Virus record (IMG/VR): IMGVR_UViG_3300042991_001437
Location: 1 to 36,061 of that record
Length of the DNA: 36,061 nucleotides
From: a virus
Strand: one strand, 5' to 3'
How positions within the stretch are numbered: position 1 is the stretch's first letter; each line of letters starts with the position of its first letter. Under the pieces are notes generated by a model. The model saw nothing but the letters and a program-made list of their open reading frames with translations. It was not told the origin of the DNA and did no database searches. Shown piece after piece: positions 14,946-22,489 of the stretch. Both the position numbers and the translations under genes were made by a program.

Positions 14946-16123
14946 GAGTTAAGCTGCGGGCCGGGGGTTTTCTTAGGCCCTAAAACCTGGACACCGAACT
15001 TGGTCTTGATCCACTCCGGATCAACATCGAAATATTGCATCGCGTCTTTCGTATAGACCCAGAGTTGTGCAAGGTCCTCGCTGGGTTCGAACTCCCAGGT
15101 GAGCCCCTCAGGGAGAATTCCCAACTTCACCAGGGCAGGCATGACCATCGAGGCAAAATAGCCCTCCAGTGTTACTTTATCGGCCTGGATCAACCGGTCA
15201 AGCTGCTTACGGCTTTCCTGCTCCTTGGAACGGTTTCCGTTCACCGTATCCTGACCCAGTACTGCTCCGGATATGAGCATCGACATTTCGCTATTGCAAA
15301 GCTGGATCAGGTTTCTATAAACGTCTCCGTTGGTGTCGACACCTTTGGCGAATTCCAACTCCTCGGTATCATCGATAATGAACCAGGCCGCGGAGCCCAT
15401 GTCGCGCATCATCTGCTCTGCCCTGGTGAGCATGACCGGATCCTGCGTGTTGGTCTTGATGTACCTGGGAGGTATGCCGTATATTTCGCATAACTCACTC
15501 CAGCAACTCTGGGCAAACCTTTTGAAAAGGACATGTGGCACGGCCTTATTAAGCAGGCCGAGGTTTTCCCAATCTCCAAACTCCAACACCCACCAGCCAT
15601 ATTCCCGCTGCTCACGATAGCGGATCCCGTCCTGGTTCATCTCGTCGTATAGCAGGATCCCGTCACGCGGCTCGACATTGCGCCGGTTGATCGTCCGGAT
15701 CTTGAGCCCGGCCAACCCATCATTGTAAAACTCGACCAGGGTGTGGCCACGGTAGATCGTGTCGGCCATAGCCTCCAGGAGTGTGGGCATCCAGACGGCT
15801 TTTCTAAGGGCTGCGGTCAGCTCCTCATTGATCTCCCCGTTGGCATCTTTCACCACGTAGGTACCGCCGACTACCTGGCGCTTACGATTTTCAAGCTGCG
15901 AGATAAGTAGCGCGTCCAGCGTGATGTCATCATAGAGCTGCTGGATCCTGCTCCGCCTCGGGTTGTCAACAGCGGTGGCTGACTGAATGGATCCCTTCCA
16001 GGTAGCGATATCTTTGCGCGCCTGGCTTACCGTGCGCAGAATGATCTTGTCGTTCCAGGTGTCCTTTCTTTTGGGTGCATCAGGCAAGCCCTGGGCAGAT
16101 GTTTTTTTTGTGGTTTTAGCCAT
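14936..16123 (-). CDS. DUF935 portal protein (Mu gp29-like)
   Basis: This protein has 395 residues, at the short end for DUF935 portals. Typical elements can be read: a N-terminal ISRARKD-like region (here SQARKDIATWKG), SQLENRKRQVVGG, the WMPTLLEAMADTIYRGHTL core, WWVLEFGDWENLGLL, and a C-terminal SGAVLGQDTVNGNRSKEQESR, where the Thr/Asn-rich loop is conserved in the family. It forms the dodecameric channel at the head-tail vertex. Translation ends at a UGA directly after a slippery heptamer (14939-14945), and the -1 frame continues into the MuF-like protein. It lies 24 nt downstream of the DUF1320 gene. Confidence 0.92.
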   Translation of the reverse strand: MAKTTKKTSAQGLPDAPKRKDTWNDKIILRTVSQARKDIATWKGSIQSATAVDNPRRSRIQQLYDDITLDALLISQLENRKRQVVGGTYVVKDANGEINEELTAALRKAVWMPTLLEAMADTIYRGHTLVEFYNDGLAGLKIRTINRRNVEPRDGILLYDEMNQDGIRYREQREYGWWVLEFGDWENLGLLNKAVPHVLFKRFAQSCWSELCEIYGIPPRYIKTNTQDPVMLTRAEQMMRDMGSAAWFIIDDTEELEFAKGVDTNGDVYRNLIQLCNSEMSMLISGAVLGQDTVNGNRSKEQESRKQLDRLIQADKVTLEGYFASMVMPALVKLGILPEGLTWEFEPSEDLAQLWVYTKDAMQYFDVDPEWIKTKFGVQVLGPKKTPGPQLNSFF

Positions 16124-16147
16124 CTTTAAATGATGTTTAAAAATAAT

Positions 16148-16621
16148 TTACTCATGCGTGAATTTCTCCCTACTTCCAGAGCGGAAGGGTAGCGACTTGT
16201 CAGTTTCAGGATCAGGATCGGGAAGAACCGGCAGGTCGGCATTGAGCGGAACCTTGCCGTCATACTTGCCGGTGGCCGATACTTTTTCGAGCCAGTCGAT
16301 GGCCCGGTCGTAGCGTTTGATAATATCCTCCTGGATAATATCCACATTGGCCAACCTGGTGACCCAGTAAACAGTGACTGACTTTGTAAGTTCGAGCACC
16401 AACGGGTCACGGTCATCTCCGGTCGCCGAAAATATAGCATCTACATCGTAGCGTTTGCGGCCATCTTTAAACTCTGCCTGGCTACCGGGTGCCAGATAAC
16501 TCTTAACCTCCTTAATGGCCGCTTTTATGGCCATCACCGGGATATCGGTATCACTCTCAGTGATCTGGTCGAGCTGATAGGTGTACAGCGCGCTCTTAAG
16601 CTCTTCAACTTCTACAAACAT
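16148..16621 (-). CDS. DUF1320 protein (Mu gp36-like)
   Basis: The protein has 157 residues. It begins FVEVEELKSALYTYQLDQITE, has a basic YLAPGSQAEFKDGRKRYDV in the middle and a helix VTVYWVTRLANVDIIQED then IKRYDRAIDWLEKVSATG, which match the helical core of the DUF1320 family (gp36 of Mu), a head-tail connector or adaptor. It is between the small basic gene and the portal, as in many Mu-like phages of this phylum. An overlapping reading frame on the same strand (16126-16440) was rejected as a shadow. Confidence 0.75.
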   Translation of the reverse strand: MFVEVEELKSALYTYQLDQITESDTDIPVMAIKAAIKEVKSYLAPGSQAEFKDGRKRYDVDAIFSATGDDRDPLVLELTKSVTVYWVTRLANVDIIQEDIIKRYDRAIDWLEKVSATGKYDGKVPLNADLPVLPDPDPETDKSLPFRSGSREKFTHE

Positions 16622-16628
16622 GGCTTTA

Positions 16629-16865
16629 TTAGTTGGTTATGTACAATGCATTTTTGCGGATATCTTCCAGGGTGATCCCTTTCTTGAAACCCTTTCTCCG
16701 CCACTTTTCTTTGATATCGCACCATCGGTAAACACGAGGCCACCCGAACGTTTTCATCACGATCATTTTATAATGCGTGATCTTTCTTTCTTTGTTGGCC
16801 CTGCCAATAGCGCGGAGCAAAGCGCGTTTGAAAAAGTAGAACTTGATATTCTGAAATATGGTCAT
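16629..16865 (-). CDS. Small basic phage protein
   Basis: The protein has 78 residues, highly basic, with many Lys, Arg and aromatic residues (HYKMIVMKTFGWPRVYRWCD) followed by a short EKWRRKGFKKG helix. It lies between the large terminase and DUF1320, 3 nt after one and 7 nt before the other. No family is assigned. A nucleic-acid-binding role is plausible from its charge and its place in the packaging block. Confidence 0.5.
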   Translation of the reverse strand: MTIFQNIKFYFFKRALLRAIGRANKERKITHYKMIVMKTFGWPRVYRWCDIKEKWRRKGFKKGITLEDIRKNALYITN

Positions 16866-16868
16866 TGC

Positions 16869-18425
16869 TTAAAATTTGCGTGATTCTCTGGCTCCCCATG
16901 AAAAGACTCCTTTTGCCTTTCTGGTGGCCACATTCAATTTACTCATGGCGCCTTCTACGGCATCAGGGCCATCAACAGGGGTGCCGCTGCCTTTTTCAAA
17001 CGACAGGTATTGATCTACCAGTTCCACCTGGTCGGCTGAGTCCTTCTCGTCAATATTAAAATAGACATTGCGCCTCTCAAAAAAAGGTTCCGTGGCTTCG
17101 ATCCTTTCGTGCTTGTCTCCTTTAGGCCTTTTATCGGCCACCACCGGGATATAATATCCACGGTCATCACCCTCGGTGTCGAAGTCATTGACAAATTCGT
17201 CCATTGAAAAGAGGCCCTCAATGTAATACCTGATTTTTGGCACTGATTTCAGCTTGTTATACTCATAAAGATCATACAGCCATTTGGCCAGCTTTGCCCG
17301 GCTGGTCTGCCTGAGAAAGCTGTGTATAATATGGACTTCGCGTCCGGTTCTGCCCACTAAAAACAAGCCTTTATGGCAGGCATTATCCTTAAACGAAAGG
17401 TCACCGTAAAAGCAAAGTGCATCATATTCCTTGTACGGCAGCATTTTTTTCCACTGGTGATCCGCAGCCTTAAAAACTTTACCATCCTCAATGTGGGTGT
17501 TCATGTACTCGCGCATGAAGGAGCGGTGAGGAACTCCCTGGTACTTCTTTCTCCAATACTTGGCCGATGTTTTTTCGGGCCACTCCGGTTCAAAAGTATC
17601 AAGGCTTTTAACGGCATTAACTTTGAGGCATTTATGAATTACTTTAGCGCCTTCCTCCCGGGCACGCTGGGCCAGAACTTTAAGCTGCAGCTCCAACCGG
17701 TTGGTGATGGAGTTCTTATGAAAGTTATTATTGCAATAGACAAACCGTTTCACGGCTCCATCCATTTCATCAAAGCATCCCCATAACTCTTCCATGATGT
17801 ACTCGACTCCCTCGCGCATCAGTTCGTTGTTCTTGACATGCTTTTTATTGTCGATATCGTCCACCGCAATGTAATCAGGCCGGTCGGCTTCCTCTCTCAC
17901 GCCCCTTGGGCTTTGTCCGAAGCCCAGGGCCATGAAGCGCACTCCTTTGGTAGTAATGAAGTCGCCATCAGACCAGTCGCCCATCTTGAACTGATAGCCG
18001 TAGTCGTTGATAAAACGCTGGTTAAACTGAAGCTGTGCCTGGATACCTGAAAGGAGCTTTTTAGCCTTTGGATGGGTCTCGCCGATCAAAAGCATAAACC
18101 GCATCTTACCTTTCACCATCAGGAACAGGGGTACTCCAATGTCTGCATGTACGCTTTTTGCTCCCGAGCGGTAAATCTCAAGCATTTCATAGAACTCGTC
18201 GTTATCCTCGATATCCCTGGCAAACTCCTTGTGAAACCAGGCGCATTTAGCCTTAGCATAATTGGGCAGGTAATATTCGAACCACTTGCTGTAATCAGAC
18301 TCGAGCAGCTTTATCCTTTTGTACTTATCCTGCAGCGGCTCGTTGATATTGATCGTAGTGGCCTTGGCCACGCGCTTGCAATGTTCCTCGTATTTCTCCA
18401 GGTATTTTTCGAAGGTTCGGTTCAT
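16869..18425 (-). CDS. terL: Terminase large subunit (Mu gp28-like)
   Basis: This 518-residue protein has a deviant Walker A (YRSGAKSV, around residues 85-92) after an adenine-binding-type region, and Walker B YIAVDD at 185-190. The C-terminal RNase-H-like nuclease is visible: CFYGDLSFKDNACHKG holds the first acidic residue (Asp342), YYIEGLFSMDEF the second, and VDGPDAVEGAM the third. These fit the ATPase-nuclease that packages DNA, which in Mu-type phages also cuts host DNA beyond the ends. Its start overlaps the small terminase stop by 4 bases. Confidence 0.93.
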   Translation of the reverse strand: MNRTFEKYLEKYEEHCKRVAKATTININEPLQDKYKRIKLLESDYSKWFEYYLPNYAKAKCAWFHKEFARDIEDNDEFYEMLEIYRSGAKSVHADIGVPLFLMVKGKMRFMLLIGETHPKAKKLLSGIQAQLQFNQRFINDYGYQFKMGDWSDGDFITTKGVRFMALGFGQSPRGVREEADRPDYIAVDDIDNKKHVKNNELMREGVEYIMEELWGCFDEMDGAVKRFVYCNNNFHKNSITNRLELQLKVLAQRAREEGAKVIHKCLKVNAVKSLDTFEPEWPEKTSAKYWRKKYQGVPHRSFMREYMNTHIEDGKVFKAADHQWKKMLPYKEYDALCFYGDLSFKDNACHKGLFLVGRTGREVHIIHSFLRQTSRAKLAKWLYDLYEYNKLKSVPKIRYYIEGLFSMDEFVNDFDTEGDDRGYYIPVVADKRPKGDKHERIEATEPFFERRNVYFNIDEKDSADQVELVDQYLSFEKGSGTPVDGPDAVEGAMSKLNVATRKAKGVFSWGARESRKF

Positions 18426-18856
18426 TTGCTTTGATCTTGAGCCAGGTGATAGAGGTACTTTTTATGCCATTCCAAAAAATCAATAGCCTGCTTGGGATCC
18501 TGGTCGGCCATCCAGTTATCGAAAGCCTGGAAGACACCCATAGTAATGGGTAAAGAGGTGGCCTGCCTTTCAAAAGACATAAAGACTTTCTGTATCTTGA
18601 TCAATGAATCAGCCTCAATCGTGGGCTTATTCCCATCTGCAATGAGCTTAAGCTCCTTCAACAGGATTTCCCTTATTTTGGCCGGTGAGGCAAGCGACTC
18701 CTCCCGGCGTTTATCCCACTCAAACTTGTTTCTCCAGCTTGAAAGTGTGACCTCAGAGATTTTCAGAGTTTGAGAGATAGCGGTGCAGGTCATGCCCGCA
18801 TCCACAAAGAGACTTTCGGCATCATTATAATGCTTGTGTTTGGGAAATCTGGCCAT
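18422..18856 (-). CDS. Terminase small subunit-like protein
   Basis: The protein has 144 residues. The N-terminal 50 residues form a helix-turn-helix (TCTAISQTLKISEVTLSSWRNKFEW) like the DNA-recognition part of small terminases and DUF1804. A long acidic and Lys-rich helical part follows and could oligomerise. It precedes terL with a 4-bp overlap and is the first gene of the leftward late block, 181 bp from the divergent protease gene. Assignment rests on position plus the helix-turn-helix. Confidence 0.75.
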   Translation of the reverse strand: MARFPKHKHYNDAESLFVDAGMTCTAISQTLKISEVTLSSWRNKFEWDKRREESLASPAKIREILLKELKLIADGNKPTIEADSLIKIQKVFMSFERQATSLPITMGVFQAFDNWMADQDPKQAIDFLEWHKKYLYHLAQDQSK

Positions 18857-19037
18857 TTATTAAATCATTTGGTGCAAAAATTAAGATTTACCTCTAAAAA
18901 ATAATAAAATAAAGGGGAGTCCGGGAAGCTTATCCGGTTTTCGTACAAATCCTTGCAGGTCAGCGCTTACCCTTTTATGTTTGTGGTTTGAAAGCGTTGT
19001 CAAACCAACACATCCTTAACCATGAAAAGCCTGTAAG
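18857..19037. promoter_or_regulatory. Divergent late control region
   Basis: This 181-bp gap separates the leftward packaging block from the rightward capsid-tail block, so it should hold two late promoters. The left part (18862-18912) is very AT-rich. Between them lies a GC-rich segment, and at 18985-19006 an inverted repeat, GGTTTGA and TCAAACC around an 8-base spacer. That site lies 32-53 bp upstream of the protease start and could bind a late activator or repressor. No clear TAnnTTTG core was found. Confidence 0.5.
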
Positions 19038-20015
19038 ATGCCGATGCCGAAGTACTTTGTGCTGAACGATGAAAACAAACGGAACTCCCACGGTTTCCGC
19101 CTGCTCAATGCGGGCGGAAACTTTGACCGTTTCAAGGACAATCCGGTTATGCTCGACACCCACGACCAGCGTGCTGTCGTCGGTCGCTGGGACAATTTGG
19201 AAATTAAAGGCTCGGAGCTGATCGCCGTTCCGGTTTTTGACCATGATGATCCCGACGCTGCTCGCATAGAAGGCAAGGTTGAAAGAGGGTTTATGAAAGC
19301 TGCTTCCCTGGGCATTTATATTGAAGAGGCACAGTACGTATCATTACCTGATGATTCCATTGACCTGGTCGTGACCAAGTGGGAATTACTTGAGGGGAGT
19401 GTTCTGGGCGTACCATCAAACAGCAATGCCCTGGCATTTTATTCAAAAGAAGGAGTGCAACTCTCCGCGGCTGATGTTCTGAAATCAGTCCAGGAACTGG
19501 CTGCAGCCACTGAAACTGTCACTAATCAAGACCCTATACCTATGTCGAAAATTGTTTTAACTGCTGACGCCGCAACGGCGCTCGGCATTGCCGTCGAACA
19601 TGAAGACGGTGCCGCTATTTCTGCCGCAGTTGTGGCCCTGAACGCAAAAGCGAAAAAGGCTGAAACGGCAGAGAATGAACTCAAAACCTTCAAAGAAGCT
19701 CAGGCAAACCAACTGGTTGACCTGGCTGTCCAGGAAGGACGCATTGATGCTACCCGTAAGGAGAGCTTTGTAAAGATGGCCACCATTGACTTTCAGCAGG
19801 CAAAAGACGTCCTGGACGCCATGCCCGCAAAGAAGGAACTTGGAGCCGGTATAAAAACTGGAGGCCAGGGCATCCCCGGCGACCGCACCGACTGGGATTA
19901 CATGAAGTGGGCAAAGGAAGATCCGGAGGGACTCGCGAAACTCCAGGTCAATGATCCGGATGCCTTTAATGTCTTACGGCTTGGCTACAAATCCAAGTAT
20001 TCCAGTGAGGCCTGA
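19038..20015 (+). CDS. Mu gpI-like prohead protease fused to scaffold
   Basis: The protein has 325 residues. The first 150 or so form the protease: VLNDENKRNSHGFRLL, RFKDNPVMLDTHDQRAVVG with the His in a LxxH pattern, then GFMKAASLGIYI, and VTKWELLEGSVLGVPSNSNA, the Ser-containing strand segment of the herpesvirus-type protease fold. From about residue 165 the protein is Ala-, Lys- and Glu-rich and helical, like a scaffold. In Mu a second start inside gene I gives the scaffold Z. Here an in-frame ATG at 19542 opens exactly at the domain border, so the same nesting is possible. It precedes the major head gene. Confidence 0.88.
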   Translation: MPMPKYFVLNDENKRNSHGFRLLNAGGNFDRFKDNPVMLDTHDQRAVVGRWDNLEIKGSELIAVPVFDHDDPDAARIEGKVERGFMKAASLGIYIEEAQYVSLPDDSIDLVVTKWELLEGSVLGVPSNSNALAFYSKEGVQLSAADVLKSVQELAAATETVTNQDPIPMSKIVLTADAATALGIAVEHEDGAAISAAVVALNAKAKKAETAENELKTFKEAQANQLVDLAVQEGRIDATRKESFVKMATIDFQQAKDVLDAMPAKKELGAGIKTGGQGIPGDRTDWDYMKWAKEDPEGLAKLQVNDPDAFNVLRLGYKSKYSSEA

Positions 20016-20056
20016 CAATAACAAATAACGGACTATTCACCTAACACCCATAACTT

Positions 20057-21067
20057 ATGAAAACATTCTCTTTTAAAAATTTTCTGTTCAACTTCTTCAT
20101 TCTGCTGGTTGTTGCCTTGCCTCTTGGGATCGCGGCACCTGCCGTTGCTGCCGGTGGCTCACTGCTCACCGGCTCCCTTATGTCGGCTTTGCCAAAGAAT
20201 ATCACCATGATGGCCATTCAAAAGCAGATATGGACGGATAAGCTCATGGAGGGCTTTTATCCAAAAGATGATTTTCTAATGGCTTCGATCGATATGACAG
20301 AGCTGGTTGATTTTAACACCATAAACCTGGCAGAGGCTGGAGTGGATCCGGCAGTGCTTATCGACAACACAACCTACCCGATCAATGCCGCCACCAGGAG
20401 TGACACTCCTTTGACGTTGGCTCTGAAAACGCTTGACACAGAATCCACCATCGTGCGAAATATCGAAAAGAAAGAGCTATCCTATAATAAGATGGAGAGC
20501 ATAGTAAGATCGCACAGGAACGCCCTGAGGAAGGGCACCGTTCAACTGGCCGCCCACTTCTGGGCACCTCAGTCTGATGGCACTTATACCCCTGTGGCTG
20601 CAGCAACCGGTGCCCTGGTTGGTGGCTATAAACGCCTTAAGTTCGAAGATCTTCTTGCCATCAGGACAAAGCTAATTGCCCTGGATATTGATATCGGTAG
20701 AATGAACATCATGTTAAATCCCAGGCACGAGGAGGACTTGATGATCCAGGACATGGCCTTGTATAAAAATATGATCGCCGCAGGTCGCATTTGGGGGATA
20801 AAGTATTTTGTCAATTCCCAAACCCCACGATTCAATGCAACTACCGGCGCAAAAGTGGCCTTTGGAGCCGCACCTGCAGGAACTGACACCATCACGTCTA
20901 CCTTATGGCATTCTGACGAAGTTATGAAGGCAGACGGAACCGTAGATGTATTTGCGAAATATAACGACCCGGATCAAAAGGGTGACGTGATCAACTTCCA
21001 GAAGCGCTTCATTGCGCTGCCGCTCCGCACCAAATGTTTAGGAGCCATTTATTCACCATTAAGTTAG
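20057..21067 (+). CDS. Major head protein (Mu gpT-like) with hydrophobic N-terminus
   Basis: The protein has 336 residues. It follows the protease-scaffold gene and shares the layout of Mu-type capsids: KQIWTDKLMEGFYPKDDFL near the start, then an acidic central region and a C-terminal LPLRTKCLGAIYSPLS. Oddly, residues 1-31 look like a Sec signal peptide: Lys2 and Lys7, a hydrophobic FFILLVVALPLGIAA core, and an Ala-Val-Ala boundary. Cytoplasmic head proteins do not need this. The segment may be removed by the protease, or the real start may be a later ATG, of which 20180 is a candidate. Confidence 0.85.
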   Translation: MKTFSFKNFLFNFFILLVVALPLGIAAPAVAAGGSLLTGSLMSALPKNITMMAIQKQIWTDKLMEGFYPKDDFLMASIDMTELVDFNTINLAEAGVDPAVLIDNTTYPINAATRSDTPLTLALKTLDTESTIVRNIEKKELSYNKMESIVRSHRNALRKGTVQLAAHFWAPQSDGTYTPVAAATGALVGGYKRLKFEDLLAIRTKLIALDIDIGRMNIMLNPRHEEDLMIQDMALYKNMIAAGRIWGIKYFVNSQTPRFNATTGAKVAFGAAPAGTDTITSTLWHSDEVMKADGTVDVFAKYNDPDQKGDVINFQKRFIALPLRTKCLGAIYSPLS

Positions 21068-21090
21068 ACCCTCAGTTTTCAGTATAATGA

Positions 21091-21146
21091 CTCCCGGAGG
21101 CCAGAGCCAGGCGCAGTAATGCCCCTGGCCGCCTCATGAGGGAGGC
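21091..21146 (+). ncRNA. Structured element downstream of the major head gene
   Basis: Several GC-rich stems can form. GCCAGG 21106-21111 pairs with CCTGGC 21124-21129. GCCTC 21131-21135 pairs with GAGGC 21142-21146. A GGAGGCC at 21096-21102 can pair with the GGCC-GCC-TC segment at 21127-21135. It lies between the head gene and the endolysin, where the Mu-gpT-DE RNA motif (reported downstream of gpT in Mu-like phages) would sit. I cannot verify that this is a member. It could shape mRNA decay or translation. Confidence 0.4.
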
Positions 21147-21160
21147 TAAAAAAACGGCAA

Positions 21161-21658
21161 ATGAAAGCATCGCAAAATTGCATTAACCTGGTCAAGAAGT
21201 TTGAGTCGCTGCACGATGGCGACCTGAACGTGATCGGCCTTCAGCCCAAGATGTGCCCGGCGGGCATATGGACAGAAGGCTACGGCCATGCGATGACTTT
21301 TAAAGGCGCTTTCATTCAGGGGTTATACAATGAAAGATTTGCATTCTCACTCAGAAAGGTCAAGACCGAGGCGGACGCACTACAGCTTTTAAAAGCAGAT
21401 ATAATCGAGTTTGAAAACCATGTCAATGACATTGTGACCAGCTCAATTAATCAGTACCAGTTTGACGCGCTGGTTTCTTTGTGCTTTAATATCGGGCCGC
21501 ATAACATGTCGACCTCGACCATTATCAAGAAGGTAAACGCCAACCCCAACGATCCCACTATCCGCCAGGAATTCAATAAATGGGTTTATGCAGCTGGCCG
21601 CAGGCTTGCAGGCTTGGAAAACAGACGCAACGCTGAAGCTAACTTGTACTTCTCATGA
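21161..21658 (+). CDS. Endolysin, GH24 lysozyme
   Basis: The protein has 165 residues and no signal peptide, so it would need a holin. It has KKFESLHDG with Glu15 as the likely catalytic acid, GIWTEGYGHA matching the family G-x-x-T-x-GYGH pattern, QFDALVSLCFNIGPH, and a C-terminal LAGLENRRNAEANLY, which fits the LxxRRxxE end of phage lysozymes. It should cut peptidoglycan between N-acetylmuramic acid and N-acetylglucosamine. It is the first gene of a lysis cassette and overlaps the next by 4 nt. Confidence 0.9.
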   Translation: MKASQNCINLVKKFESLHDGDLNVIGLQPKMCPAGIWTEGYGHAMTFKGAFIQGLYNERFAFSLRKVKTEADALQLLKADIIEFENHVNDIVTSSINQYQFDALVSLCFNIGPHNMSTSTIIKKVNANPNDPTIRQEFNKWVYAAGRRLAGLENRRNAEANLYFS

Positions 21659-22017
21659 TCGAATTAATATCCATCATATTAAACGCTCTTCTGGGCAGCG
21701 GCCTGATCGTCACCCTGATCACCCTGCGCTCCACAGCCCGAAAGGCCAAAGCCGACACCTATAAGTCGGAGATCGACTTGGTGACCACCTCAGTCACCTC
21801 TATGATCGACAGTCAAAAAACGCTCATGGCCCACAACCAGGAGCTGATCAATCAATTAACAGAAAGTCGTCGGGCTTATGATACCTTAAGCCAGAAATAC
21901 GACGAAATTGAAAAGAAACTGAAAGCCATCATCTGCACGAATCGACAGATCGTAAAAATTCTGATGAAAATGAACGTGGCCGATGATGTTCTGAAAATGC
22001 TCAAGGAAAATGAATAA
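21655..22017 (+). CDS. Holin-like membrane protein with cytoplasmic coiled coil
   Basis: The protein has 120 residues. Residues 3-24 (LISIILNALLGSGLIVTLI) form one membrane segment and the rest is highly charged and heptad-patterned (EIEKKLKAIICTNRQIVKI). A single N-terminal segment plus coiled coil is found in some phage holins and pinholins, and in inner-membrane spanins. Between the lysozyme and the u-spanin-like gene, holin is the best guess. It overlaps the next gene by 8 nt. Confidence 0.55.
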   Translation: MIELISIILNALLGSGLIVTLITLRSTARKAKADTYKSEIDLVTTSVTSMIDSQKTLMAHNQELINQLTESRRAYDTLSQKYDEIEKKLKAIICTNRQIVKILMKMNVADDVLKMLKENE

Positions 22018-22489
22018 AGTGCTTTTAATCATCGGCTTTCTAATCATGCTCTCTTCCTGCAGACCGGTGCAGCACATCGCCACCACCTCAAAAGATAGCA
22101 TTCGCATTGAGCGCGTGACAGAGTATCGCGACACGATGATCCAGGTACCGGCAGACTCATCCTGGTTGCAGGCACTGATCGAGTGCGACTCCAACGGCCA
22201 GGCCTATCTGAGGCAAATTGAGAACTACCAGGTAAGCGGCAGATCAACTCTGCCTAGGGTAAGCCTCCAAAACAATCAACTCCAGGTAAATTGCCGGTGC
22301 GACAGCGCGGCCATTTATGCCAAATATTCCAGGATTTACGACCGATCCAGCCAGTCTAGCACGGTGAAAGAAACGGTGACTATTGAAGTGAATCGCTTGA
22401 CCTGGTGGCAGAAAACCCAGGTTTACGGCTTTCGTGTCCTGACACTCATTATTGCAGCTTATTTTATCATTAAACGTTTCTTGATATGA
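22010..22489 (+). CDS. Unimolecular spanin-like lipoprotein
   Basis: The protein has 159 residues. It starts with a lipoprotein signal peptide ending in the lipobox L-S-S-C at residues 14-17, so Cys17 would be lipidated and held in the outer membrane. Residues about 139-157 (RVLTLIIAAYFIIKRF) form a C-terminal membrane segment. A protein tied to the outer membrane at its N-terminus and the inner membrane at its C-terminus is the u-spanin architecture of phage T1 gp11. The region between them is polar and beta-like. It completes lysis by fusing the membranes. It overlaps the next gene by 4 nt. Confidence 0.75.
   Translation: MNKVLLIIGFLIMLSSCRPVQHIATTSKDSIRIERVTEYRDTMIQVPADSSWLQALIECDSNGQAYLRQIENYQVSGRSTLPRVSLQNNQLQVNCRCDSAAIYAKYSRIYDRSSQSSTVKETVTIEVNRLTWWQKTQVYGFRVLTLIIAAYFIIKRFLI

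Noticed and set aside
16126-16440. Leftward reading frame overlapping DUF1320
   Set aside because: It lies mostly inside the DUF1320 gene in another frame, and DUF1320 has family-like features while this one does not.
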